Positions 9,944 through 18,173 of a DNA stretch of 64,000 bases are shown one piece after another. Numbering within the stretch: position 1 is the first letter of the stretch; each line of letters opens with the position of its first letter. The notes under the pieces are model-generated. The model was not told where the DNA came from. It did not search any database and saw only the letters and a program-made list of their open reading frames with translations. The stretch spans positions 62,001 to 126,000 of the forward strand of contig BBFE01000002.1 in the NCBI GenBank assembly GCA_001313085.1. Reading direction: 5' to 3'. Made by a program: the position numbers and the translations under genes. The stretch is from Paenibacillus sp. JCM 18996 (GTDB taxonomy: Bacteria > Bacillota > Bacilli > Paenibacillales > NBRC-103111).

Positions 9944-10675
9944 TTACTTGTATTTCTTCAGAATGTAGCGCCGCCTGTCCTTAATTTTGCGGTACATTTT
10001 CTTGTCCTTAAGGCGCTTGAAAGTTTGGTTGGCCGGATTCGTATTCGCTTCAATGATCCAGATGCGGCCGTCGTCATCAATCCCGATATCGATACCTAAA
10101 TGGCGGATTCCCGGAAACTTGCCGTCGAGAACTTTCGCCAAGATCTTGGAAATCGAATTGATTTTTTTTCGTGTCGTTTTTTTCCACTTTTGATTCGTCA
10201 TTAAAAAAAGAGATCCGAGCACCTTCTCGACCGATTCGGGACGGGCCCCTTGATAGTAATTGGTGACAAAACGTCCGGCAGCCCCTACCCGTACTACTTT
10301 ACCCGAAACATACCAGTGTGACCTCGGTTTCTGCATGTATACGCGTATATCGAACAAACGCTTCCTGTACCTCGCCAGATTCAAGCCTTGCTGGACGAGA
10401 TAGCGATGACGGCTTTGCAGCACCTTTTTCAATTCTGTCAGGAGAGAACTGCGCCGAACCTCCTTGTGCTTAAGCCCCCAAGACACTTGATATCGGTGCC
10501 TGCTCTGGCGGCGGACCCTGACAATCCCCTTTCCCTGGCTCCCTTTATCCGGCTTAACGAACACGGAGGGATACTGCCGTACCATTTCGTGCAGACGCTT
10601 TCCGCTATACCAGTGCGTTTCCGGAAGGTGCCGGCGCAGCACTCTATGCTTTCTCATGGTGTACTCTTTTAACAT
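9944..10675 (-). CDS. YheC/YheD-family ATP-grasp protein
   Basis: Intact 243-residue protein of the YheC/YheD (endospore coat-associated) ATP-grasp family. Visible are the ATP-binding core FVKPDKGSQGKGIVRV, the central LVQQGLNLARYRKRLFDIRVYMQK, and the catalytic/metal-binding end LGIDIGIDDDGRIWIIEANTNP. It is strongly basic. The start ATG at 10675 has AAAGGGG only three bases upstream; MRKHRV six codons later is an alternative. ATP-grasp enzymes form C-N bonds via acyl phosphate; the substrate of this family is unknown. It supports a spore-forming host. Confidence 0.85.
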   Translation of the reverse strand: MLKEYTMRKHRVLRRHLPETHWYSGKRLHEMVRQYPSVFVKPDKGSQGKGIVRVRRQSRHRYQVSWGLKHKEVRRSSLLTELKKVLQSRHRYLVQQGLNLARYRKRLFDIRVYMQKPRSHWYVSGKVVRVGAAGRFVTNYYQGARPESVEKVLGSLFLMTNQKWKKTTRKKINSISKILAKVLDGKFPGIRHLGIDIGIDDDGRIWIIEANTNPANQTFKRLKDKKMYRKIKDRRRYILKKYK

Positions 10676-10830
10676 TTTCCCCTTTACCCTTCGAATGGCA
10701 TAACGTCATATCACCCCTTTAATTTGGCAGTTACCGTATCCTATGTCAGTTGTACAATCTTTGAATGAGTTAACTATCCCTTGAATCGGCGGTTTAACCA
10801 TAAATCCGCAGATGCTGTACATGCCATACC

Positions 10831-10898
10831 AAAAAAAGCACTCCTGCCGGGGCCGTCGACGAAAGGTCGTGAACAGCTCCGGGGAGTGCTTCTTTTTT
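10831..10898. terminator. Bidirectional terminator below the ABC1 kinase gene
   Basis: AAGCACTCC and GGAGTGCTT arms (10837-10846 and 10883-10891) close a GC-rich hairpin, with an A7 run on the left and a T run (10893-10898) on the right. It lies just after the corrected stop of the ABC1 kinase gene on the minus strand. Confidence 0.8.
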
Positions 10899-10922
10899 CC
10901 TATTAAAACTTGCCTTGCCCGA

Positions 10923-12600
10923 TTAAAATTTTCCCGACCTGAACATCGAGTACAGCAGCCACAAAAAAACATCAGCCCGGCCACAGTTGAACCCACTTCC
11001 ATGACGGGAAAATGTAAAATGAGCGCCGGCACCTTGCCGAGCGAAGAAGCGATGATCAGTCCGACCATAATTATGCTGAAACAGAGCAGGACAATACTGA
11101 TCGTGATACGATTGCTGATCTGGTCCAATTTGCGCAGCAGCAGCTCGATCTCCGGAATGCCGATTTCCACCTTCAGCTTGCCGGTCCTGACCAGTGCAGC
11201 GAGTTGGCTCGCTTGCCGCGGAAAACCCGCCATCGCCTCCACGAAACCGGTGAGCTGGCGCCACCATCTCTTTTGCATCCGCTCCGGATGAAACCGTTCC
11301 TTGATCAGACGGCGTCCGAAAGGCTCAGCCAGATCCAGCAAGCTTAGCTCCGGGTACATTTTTTTTCCGCGACTCCCTCTACGGTTAGAAGGGTCTTGCC
11401 CATCAGGATCAAATCGGTGGGAATAAGAATATTGTGCCGTTTGGCCACCAGAAACAGTTCACTCAGCACCTTGCCTATACTGACCTGCGAGAACGGGATA
11501 TCGTAATATGCTCCCGCAGAATATCCAGGTCCTGCCGCAAGGCCCCTGTGTCCACATCATCCGAGACAATCCCGAGCCGGAACAGTGCCCTCACAATACC
11601 GTCGCTGTCTTTGCGCATCATCGCTATAACCAGTGTGCTGAGGTGGTCCCTCATATCCTCGTTCAACCGGCCCACCAGACCGAAATCGACAAACGCAAGC
11701 CTGCCGTCCCGCATCACGATGACGTTGCCGGGATGGGGATCGGCATGAAGAACCCTTCGATCAGCAGCTGGTGAAGGATGGCCTTAACGAGATGCTCCGC
11801 CGTATCCTTCATGCTGTGCCCCTGCTGCTGCAGCTCTTCATACTGGTTGAGGGTGATTCCGTCTATAAATTCCTGGGTGAGCACTTTAGACGTGGTGCAC
11901 TCCCAATATATTTTGGGAATACACACATGAGGGTGGCCCTGGAACTGACGGGCGATTTTGTCCGCGTTACGTCCCTCATGTGTGTAGTTCAACTCTTCCC
12001 GCATCGACTTGGCCAGCTCTTCCAGCATGAGACGGATCCTGTACTTGGCCACCCAATCGACCCTGCGCTCCGCCAAAGCGGCAAGATCCAGCAGAATATC
12101 CAGATCCCGTTCCACGATTTTATCGACTAGCGGGCGCTGCACCTTGACCGCTACAGCCTCGCCGCTTCTCAGCCGTGCATAATGAACCTGCCCGATCGAC
12201 GCTGCGGCAAGCGGTTTATCACTAAACTCGCTGAAAATCTCATCCATCGGAGTATGTAATTCCTGCTCCACGATCGCTCTAACCTCTTCAATTGAAAAAA
12301 AGGAGGCACTTGATCCTGAAGCTTCTGCAGCTCCTTGATGATGTCCTCGGACAGCAGATCCTGCCTTGTGCTGGACAGCTGGCCGAGCTTGATAAACGTG
12401 GGGCCTAACTCTTCAAGAACGAGCCGAATCCGCTCCCCGGACGTCTTGGCCGTTTCTTCAGGATTTCTCCGCATCCATTTTCTCGGAAGGGCAATCAAAT
12501 GGAACAGACCCAATTCCTCTACCATATATCCGAAGCCATGCCGTACCAGCGCCACTACAATTTCCTTATAGCGGTTGGTGTGCCGGATTTTAATCGCCAT
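10923..12600 (-). CDS. ABC1/AarF (UbiB-like) atypical kinase
   Basis: About 555 residues, membrane-anchored atypical kinase of the ABC1/UbiB family, which in other organisms supports quinone biosynthesis or lipid handling. Diagnostic motifs are present: [19 protein letters not shown] (KxGQ), [13 protein letters not shown] (alanine-rich nucleotide loop), HADPHPGN and [11 protein letters not shown] (catalytic and metal loops). Two helices at the C-terminus ([34 protein letters not shown]) anchor it. Frame breaks at T/A runs near 12294-12301, 11740, 11480, 11361 and 10962; the stop used (10923) is in the corrected frame. Its ATG sits at the end of the phasin-like gene, suggesting coupling. Confidence 0.85.
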
Positions 12601-12626
12601 ATTACAAGGTTGGAGCTCGGAGGATT

Positions 12627-12897
12627 TCAGTTTTTTTGCTCCAGCTCTTGCAAATCCTGCTTCGTAGCCACATCCATGTCGGCCAGAATTTTGCGAATCT
12701 GGTCCTGCACCATCCGCTTGATTTCGCTCTGCTGCTCTTCTCCTCTTGCGATCAGACGGTCCACGACTTCCTTCGATTCGTTGCGCCCCAATTCTCCTTT
12801 GACAACCAGCTCATCCACAAACTGCTGCACTTTTTTCCCGGCTGACGGCAGTAATTCCCAGACCCAGCGCAATGGCTTTCCTCAAAATATCACTCAT
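12627..12897 (-). CDS. Phasin-like small helical protein
   Basis: About 87 residues: [44 protein letters not shown] ... [41 protein letters not shown] (shown in parts). This is the heptad-rich pattern of the small phasin-related proteins found next to ABC1 kinases in Bacillales. The start ATG at 12897 follows AAGGAGG. One A6 run near 12832-12837 breaks the frame, and the A7 run near its end (12633-12639) leaves the exact stop uncertain: with six A residues the stop would abut the kinase ATG. A role in polyhydroxyalkanoate granules is not shown. Confidence 0.6.
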
Positions 12898-13037
12898 CGA
12901 CATAACCTCCTTCATTATAATATTGATTACCCAAAATAAAGGTGATAGTATCTCTTCGGTTCGAAGATTAGCTTTTTTTTCATTGAAAATGCACAGGTTT
13001 ATTTCCCGCGCAATAACAAATCTCTCTTTTAAAATTT

Positions 13038-13095
13038 AAAAAAAACTGCCTATACGGCTGACTTCAAAAAAAGCCAAAACCTCCATAGACAGTTT
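13038..13095 (-). terminator. Terminator after ndh
   Basis: Arms AAACTGCCTAT (from 13043) and ATAGACAGTTT (13085-13095) form a stem with a bulge; on the minus strand it is followed by eight T residues (A run 13038-13045). It begins about 12 bases after the ndh stop. Confidence 0.7.
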
Positions 13096-13107
13096 CTCTT
13101 GTTCCGA

Positions 13108-14283
13108 TTAATACGCCAATGTAAACAGGCCGTGGATGTGGGAAAGGTAGCGGATGTTGCTGCCTTCCTTCATTAACGATGCCGGCAAGCCTTTCAAGCG
13201 GATCTGGTTCCCGCCCACGGTGCCGATGGCATCCTTGCGGCCCAAGCTGGCCAACGTACCGGAGAACACCGGTTTGAACGTCTGCATTGGAGCGCCTTTG
13301 AAATAAGCGAAAATATTGTAGCCGACGTTCTCGCCCATCTGCCATGCCAGCTGCGCTGTCGGAGGTACGGACGTCCTTCCGGTGCGAACACGACTGCGGC
13401 TGTCTCCGGCAAGGAATACGTCGATGGGAAGTCGACTGCATGAACTCATTGACCGTTGCACGGCCGCGGTTCACTTCGATACCGCAGCCCGCGACTACGG
13501 AATTGCCCTGCACGCCGCCGGTCCAAACAAGCGTCTTGGTTTCGATCGTGCTGCCGTCCTTTAAGGAAACGGTGGTACTTTTCATCTCGGTGATCGGCAG
13601 GCCGGTCAAGAATTGTACTCCGCGGTTCTGCAGGCTTGTCTGGGCGCGCTCGATCAATTCAGGTGCAAAGCCTGGAAGGATGCTTGGAGCCGCCTCTACG
13701 CACAGCAGGGAAATTTCTTTAGGGTCGATCGCGTACTGCCGGCAGAGTCCCGGAAGCATGTCAGCGAATTCGCCGACCAGCTCAACGCCTGTAAGTCCGC
13801 CGCCGCCAACCACAAAGGTCGCGTCCGCTTTGTTCTTGGTTCTGCTGTACTCTTCGATGCGGCTTCCACATGCGCCCGCAGACGGTTAGCGTCATCCACG
13901 GATTTCAGGATAAAGCTGTGCTCCTGCAGTCCGGGAATACCGAAGAATGCAGTTTCGCTGCCCAGCGCAATGACCAAAGCGTCATAGCTCAATTTCGCGC
14001 CGCTCGCCAAGGTAACCTGTTTCGCGTCAGGCGAAATTTCCTTTACCGTGTCGATCTTAAGATCAATGTCTTTGCCGCGCAGCAGCTTCTCCAGCGGCAG
14101 CGCCACGGCCTTCTCGTTCACATTTCCTGCTGCCAGACGATGCAGCTCCGTAATGATTTGATGGGTCTGAAAACGGTTAACGACCGTGATAGCAGCTTCT
14201 TCAGCCGACATATACTTGCGGGCTGTCATTGCGCTTAGCAAGCCGCCGTATCCGCCGCCCAGAATCAAAATATGTTTCGCCAT
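13108..14283 (-). CDS. ndh: Type II NADH dehydrogenase
   Basis: Peripheral, non-proton-pumping NADH:menaquinone oxidoreductase of about 393 residues. The FAD site is HILILGGGYGGLLSAM at the N-terminus; a second Rossmann motif ADATFVVGGGGLTGVELVGE (in parts, near 13800) binds NADH; the FAD-binding ATG-like motif is VFLAGDSAVV near 13410. The second of two ATGs (14283) is placed correctly six bases after GGAGG. Breaks near 13850 and 13430 involve G/C as well as A/T bases. Its neighbour yjlC and the gene order match the Bacillus yjlC-yjlD operon, which Rex controls. It feeds electrons to the quinol oxidase also in this window. Confidence 0.88.
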
Positions 14284-14285
14284 GC

Positions 14286-14774
14286 TCATCCTCCGTCCTT
14301 TGTTCCAGCATATTTGATTATTTGTTTTTTTTGGCGTTCGGCTAATACATCCAGGAAGGCTTGTCCAAAACGGAACATCTTCTGTACTTGCGGATCCTTC
14401 AGCATTCTAAGCAGGCCGAATAGGCCGATGGTATTCGCATCCGCCTGTGCGCGATCGTTCGCTTCGATAGCCGCCGCAGCGTAATCCTTTGCTTTTTCCT
14501 GTATTGGCTTCACGATTTCCTGCATCCCGCCTGCCAAATCGTCGATCAGCACACGGTCGGTGGCTACGGACTGGGCGAAATCATAGGTCTTGGTCAGAAG
14601 AGTCACCATTTCCGTCAATTTTGGCAGATTCTCCACCAGCATCGTAAGCGATTCCTGAACTTCCGGCTTCATCAGCTGATCGAGCACATCCGGTTGCTTT
14701 GCCGAGGAAGATGTGGAATTTTCCGGTGCAACCGTCTCTTGCGCGGCTGCTTGTTGAGCAGTAGTTTCTGACAT
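14286..14774 (-). CDS. yjlC: DUF1641 family protein, YjlC-like
   Basis: Intact 162-residue soluble, helical protein with a low-complexity Q/A/S N-terminus and the DUF1641 core (LVENLPKLTEMVTLLTKTYD, GLFGLLRMLKDPQVQKMFRF). The start ATG at 14774 follows AAAGGAGG; a longer in-frame start lacks a site. Its TGA is part of the ribosome binding region of ndh, two bases before that start, so the two are coupled. The function is unknown; DUF1641 proteins accompany NDH-2 or formate dehydrogenases. Confidence 0.85.
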   Translation of the reverse strand: MSETTAQQAAAQETVAPENSTSSSAKQPDVLDQLMKPEVQESLTMLVENLPKLTEMVTLLTKTYDFAQSVATDRVLIDDLAGGMQEIVKPIQEKAKDYAAAAIEANDRAQADANTIGLFGLLRMLKDPQVQKMFRFGQAFLDVLAERQKKQIIKYAGTKDGG

Positions 14775-14910
14775 AGAAAAAATTTCCTCCTTTGCTGTTA
14801 GATACAGATATCCCGTAGTATGGTTTCGAACCCTGCTTCGCATACGTGATTAAGCCGACTGCCTCTGCCGCATGACTGTTCTCCGTGGTGCCGGGTCACA
14901 CTCATATCAA

Positions 14911-14928
14911 TTATGAACGTTTTCATAA
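14911..14928. promoter_or_regulatory. Rex-like operator upstream of yjlC-ndh
   Basis: TTATGAACGTTTTCATAA is a 7-4-7 inverted repeat about 137 bases upstream of the yjlC start. It resembles the Rex box (TTGTGAA-N4-TTCACAA) with one symmetric change in each arm, and overlaps a possible -10 (CATAAT) on the minus strand. Rex represses such operons when NAD+ is high. Confidence 0.6.
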
Positions 14929-15059
14929 CATAGGAAGCATTCTACTTTCTCTAAAATATGTAGGACCAGGCTTCGAATGGAACTCTATTTACGATTTTAC
15001 CTCTCACCATGCATAACTGCAATAAAAAAAAGAGACGGAAAGAAAAAAAAGAATAACGT

Positions 15060-16263
15060 TCACCGGCTAGGATTCGGCCCTTTTTCCTCCCGGTCAGAAC
15101 CGGAAACGCGGGGAATGGCTGCGCTGAGACCGAACATGACTGCCGCTGTGCCAGCAAGAAACCACAATGTGCCCGTACTGCCCCATAGATCCATACTTCT
15201 CCCTGCTGCAAAAGGAAGCACGGCCCCTCCGATCCCGCCTGATGCAATAAGAAGGCTGTTGGTCCTCTCCGTCTTCCCCTGGAGCAGCCGGTTCGCAAAC
15301 ACAAGCGCGATGGCGAACAGCCCTGACATCATCAAGCCAAGCAGAAGAACCGCTGCATAAGCGCTCCACAAGTGCTCGGCAGCCGTAATAGCGGACAGCA
15401 GAACGATCGCGCTGAAGGTTCCGATTTGTATGTAACGCGCATAACCGATCCGTTCGGACAGCCTGCCGGCAAACAGCCTTCCGATGGTCATCGTTCCCCA
15501 GAACATGGAAACGCTAAGCGCAGCCCACGCCTCCTTCACCCCCAGCTTGTCTATGAATATCGAAGGCAGAAAATTGGCAAAGCTCATTTCGGTACCTACG
15601 TACAGAAAGAAGAACAGGATCAGGACGGCCAGGACGGGCAACTCCTCCTTGGCAAATTTATTGTTCACCGGGGTATTTTGCTCAGCCGACGATTCTCCGG
15701 GGTCCAGACCACCTTCCAGCTCTTCGGCTCTTAGTCTTGCCCATAAGACAAAGGCAGCCAAAGAAATGACCGCAATGAATGCAAAGGACCACCTCCACAC
15801 ATTGAAAGCGACGAACCATCCGGCCAGCAGCGGCATGATCAGAGCTCCCAGCCCGAAAAAAAACCTCCAACCGGCTCATGCGCTGCCAGCTTTTTTTTCC
15901 GTAAACGCCATAATGACAATCGTACCTATGATCGCTTCAATGGTGCCGAAACCAAAGCCGGCAATGAAGCCGATCGGATACAGGGCCTCCCACAAAGGGA
16001 TGATCGTATACACCAGCTCCGCCCCCGCCAACAGACCGATGGCGCTGAGCAGCAGACTCTTCTTTCCCAATCGCTGCGTCAACACCGGACTAACCAGAAC
16101 ACCTGCCAGGAAGCCGATAAATTGGGCAAAAAATGAGAGAACCGCCTTCCGAGTAATTTCTCCCGAAGTGCTCTAGAAGCTTGGGCAGCAGCGAGCCGAT
16201 CACTACATGCGCAAAACCGATCAATAAATAAGACAAGCAGCCGAGCCACAATACCTTTTTCAT
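15060..16263 (-). CDS. MFS transporter
   Basis: About 400 residues with twelve predicted membrane helices, starting MKKVLWLGCLSYLLIGFAHV. Conserved MFS elements are LTQRLGKKSLLL between helices 2-3 and AGRLSERIGYARYIQIG between helices 8-9. The start ATG at 16263 directly follows the stop of the small gene upstream (TAAATG) and has a GGAGGG site. Breaks at the A run 16123-16130 region and the T8 runs near 15855-15895. The substrate is not predictable; the layout suggests FucP/YfkF-type or drug transporters. Confidence 0.82.
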
Positions 16264-16538
16264 TTAAAATGCCCTCCATCGCCGTGAATGCCAGTTATTC
16301 ACTTCGATCATCACCATATACCGTCCATTCAAGCGCCCGATGTGAATCCGGCTGCCGTAGTCGGCAATCTTGCCTTTCACCGCCACGCCGTCGTGCTTGA
16401 ACTTCATCTCCAAGTTCGGCTGCACCTCCACGATCTGCGAAGCCGCCTCCATCACATGCTCATGCGTCCATTTTTTCCTGCATATCCCGCTTGTCCCCGA
16501 AGGCCCACAGCTCAAGATGCTGCTCTTCCCGCTGCCAT
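16264..16538 (-). CDS. Small conserved protein of unknown function
   Basis: Not recognised. After correcting an A6 run (16472-16477 as T6 on the plus strand) it encodes about 90 residues: an N-terminal helix (EEQHLELWAFGDKRDMQEK), then a small beta-rich domain ending GKIADYGSRIHIGRLNGRYMVMIEV (in parts) and NNWHSRRWRAF. The start ATG at 16538 has AAAGGAG, but needs one further one-base correction in the following GGG. It is directly coupled to the MFS gene. Confidence 0.5.
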
Positions 16539-16632
16539 GTGCTCCTTTGTTTTCTGTGGTGTTTATTGGCTATGTCTATTTTCAGAGCGAATCCCTCATT
16601 TGTCAATTGGATGCACGTATCTTCGAAATAGA

Positions 16633-16664
16633 AAAAAAGGGCATCTCCAAAAGGAAAGCCCTTC
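16633..16664 (-). terminator. Terminator after ydjO-like gene
   Basis: Stem AAGGGC(a)TCTCC / GGAAAGCCCTT at 16638-16664 with a short loop; on the minus strand it is followed by seven T residues. It lies about 35 bases past the ydjO stop. Confidence 0.75.
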
Positions 16665-16699
16665 TTCTATAATATGAAAATTAAGCAAGGCGGCCCCGG

Positions 16700-16932
16700 C
16701 TAGGAAATGTGCACGCCTTTCTTCAGCGATTTCATGTCTTTATTCGTGTTAATCAGCTGCGGCAGCAGCTTAACGCTGCTCACCATCGGGGAATGACACT
16801 GACGGCAGGTCGGCATATGCTCGAAAGCAAAGTTATCACGCATCCAACCGGTACAATCTTCGTTCTCGCAGGACCAAATGGCAGTGTTTTCATGTGGTAT
16901 GTCCTCTAACGACTTTTTTTTCGATTATACAT
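16700..16932 (-). CDS. ydjO: YdjO-family cysteine-rich (cold-inducible) protein
   Basis: About 76 residues after correcting the A8 run near the start to six: MYNRKKSLEDIPHENTAIWS, then CENEDCTGWMRDNFAFEHMP and CRQCHSPMVSSVKLLPQL. Two Cys pairs (CxxxxC and CxxC) suggest a zinc ribbon. The family is annotated as cold-inducible YdjO in Bacillus. The start ATG at 16932 has AGGAGGGG. It lies 143 bases below cspA in the same orientation, with a perfect hairpin ending 26 bases before its start. Confidence 0.78.
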
Positions 16933-16958
16933 TGTAAATCCCCTCCTTATTAAAATAA

Positions 16959-17010
16959 CCCCGCAAAGTAAAGCAGGAACCTTGAAGGTCATGCCTGGTA
17001 CTTTGCGGGG
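16959..17010 (-). promoter_or_regulatory. Perfect 12-bp hairpin before the ydjO ribosome binding site
   Basis: CCCCGCAAAGTA (16959-16970) and its exact complement (16999-17010) enclose a 28-base loop with its own internal pairing (ACCTT/AAGGT). No T run follows, so it is not a standard terminator. In the ydjO transcript it would end 17 bases before the AGGAGGGG site, a position suited to control of translation. Confidence 0.55.
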
Positions 17011-17027
17011 AATCCTGAAAAAAATGT

Positions 17028-17062
17028 AAAAAAAACTGCTCCCAACGTTTGTTAAGAGCAGT
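17028..17062 (-). terminator. Terminator after cspA
   Basis: ACTGCTC and GAGCAGT arms (17035-17041, 17056-17062) with a 14-base loop; on the minus strand eight T residues follow (A run 17028-17035). It begins 13 bases after the cspA stop. Confidence 0.8.
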
Positions 17063-17074
17063 CTTGCGCTTGGC

Positions 17075-17275
17075 TTACAGTTTTACTACGTTCTCAGCTT
17101 GCGGTCCGCGGTTGCCTTGTACCACATTGAATTGAACGCGTTGGCCTTCGTCCAAAGTTTTGAAGCCGTCGCCTGTAATCGCGCTGAAATGCACGAATAC
17201 GTCGCTTCCGCCTTCCACTTCGATAAAGCCGAAGCCTTTCTCTGCGTTAAACCATTTTACTGTACCTGTTTCCAT
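17075..17275 (-). CDS. cspA: Cold-shock protein, CspA family
   Basis: Intact 66-residue single cold-shock domain, [20 protein letters not shown] ..., with RNP1 (KGFGFIEV) and RNP2 (DVFVHF) and the conserved C-terminal [11 protein letters not shown]. It binds single-stranded nucleic acid and acts as an RNA chaperone. The start ATG at 17275 is eight bases after GGAGG. The leader is long (about 140 bases from the predicted promoter), as usual for cold-shock mRNAs. Confidence 0.96.
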   Translation of the reverse strand: METGTVKWFNAEKGFGFIEVEGGSDVFVHFSAITGDGFKTLDEGQRVQFNVVQGNRGPQAENVVKL

Positions 17276-17423
17276 TAGGAAAACCTCCAAAATTTTATTA
17301 ACATGTTCTTTTTTTTATTCTTCTGATAAAAATAAAAAATTCACACATTGAAAAAAGGTTCCATCGTACAAATGACTACCCTTTACAACAAGTGAATTCA
17401 GGATTCAATTTACGAATAAGTTC

Positions 17424-17452
17424 ATATTACCACCTTTTGATTTGAAATGCAA
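17424..17452 (-). promoter_or_regulatory. Predicted sigma-A promoter of cspA
   Basis: On the minus strand TTGCAT (17447-17452) and TAATAT (17424-17429) are separated by exactly 17 bases. The predicted transcript start near 17417 gives a leader of about 140 bases with no other gene in it. Confidence 0.55.
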
Positions 17453-17507
17453 ATTTATTTTTTTTCTCGCCATTTAATTCCGCGGAGATTTTTTTCAAAT
17501 GCCAAAT

Positions 17508-17543
17508 AAAAAAAAGTGAACACTGCTGTTCGCAGATGTCCAC
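17508..17543 (-). terminator. Terminator of the parM-parR-like transcript
   Basis: GTGAACA-CTGC ... GCAG-TGTCCAC (17516-17543) folds into a hairpin with one mismatch; on the minus strand eight T residues follow (A run 17508-17515). It is about 195 bases below the ParR-like stop, past the repeat region. Confidence 0.7.
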
Positions 17544-17738
17544 CTTATATGTGACAGACAAATAATTCAAGAACTAATTCAATAGATGCGGAAAAGTTGT
17601 TTGGTTTCTCATATAGCGGCACATCTTCGTATTATCAAGTATTACTTAGTCGTACTTTGCTATACTAAGACCAGTGACATAAAGTAACACTTAGGAATAC
17701 TTAAGATTACTCAGCACTGCCTTATCTTCAACATACTC
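17544..17738. repeat. Short repeats (ACTTAG type) below the ParR-like gene
   Basis: Non-coding, AT-rich. Between 17639 and 17743 related 8-11-bp words recur: TATTACTTAGT, its inverse ACTAAG in TATACTAAGA, AACACTTAGG, AATACTTAAG, ATTACTCAG and ATACTCTTAAG. They lie directly after the ParR-like gene, where a centromere-like site (parC) could be. Spacing is irregular and they may be chance in AT-rich DNA. Confidence 0.35.
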
Positions 17739-18168
17739 TTAAGTCCATGACTCAATGTCCTCGTCGTCGATATCATCCTCGACCGGCGCGGCCGGCGCTT
17801 TGCCCTTCGGCTCCTCATGCGGCTTCACTTTCGCCTTCTCTTTCGGCTCCTCATGCGGCTTCACTTTCGGCGCTTCCTCCGAAGCTCGTCTATCAGCCTG
17901 TTATCAATATGTCGGGCCGCAGCTGCCGACGATGTCGCGACCGGACTTTGCCCAATCGCCTGCTGCACTGCAGCCGTAAAGCTGCGTTCGGCCGGTACAA
18001 AAGCTTGCAGATTCCGTACCCCGTTCTCATGCAGCTCCCTTTCGATCAGAAAACGGATGGAATCCATCAGGTTGGTCTGCGCATTGATCCACTTCATCAC
18101 GGAAGGATCTTCTGTTTTTTTTGGTTTTCAGACTTATATTGTCGCCGGGTTGTTTCGTTTTTTTTCAT
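17739..18168 (-). CDS. ParR-like partner protein of ParM
   Basis: About 140 residues. The core EDPSVMKWINAQTNLMDSIR / FLIERELHENGVRNLQAFVP resembles the N-terminal DNA-binding half of ParR/StbB-type adaptors (short helices around a 'V.KW...Q.N...SIR.LI' pattern). The C-terminal part is low complexity with a direct repeat (KVKPHEEPK twice) and an acidic end (EDDIDDEDIESW). The start ATG at 18168 lies five bases after the parM stop. Breaks: the A8 run 18116-18122 region and a missing G near 17882. The function is inferred from position and weak similarity. Confidence 0.55.
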
Positions 18169-18173
18169 GGATG

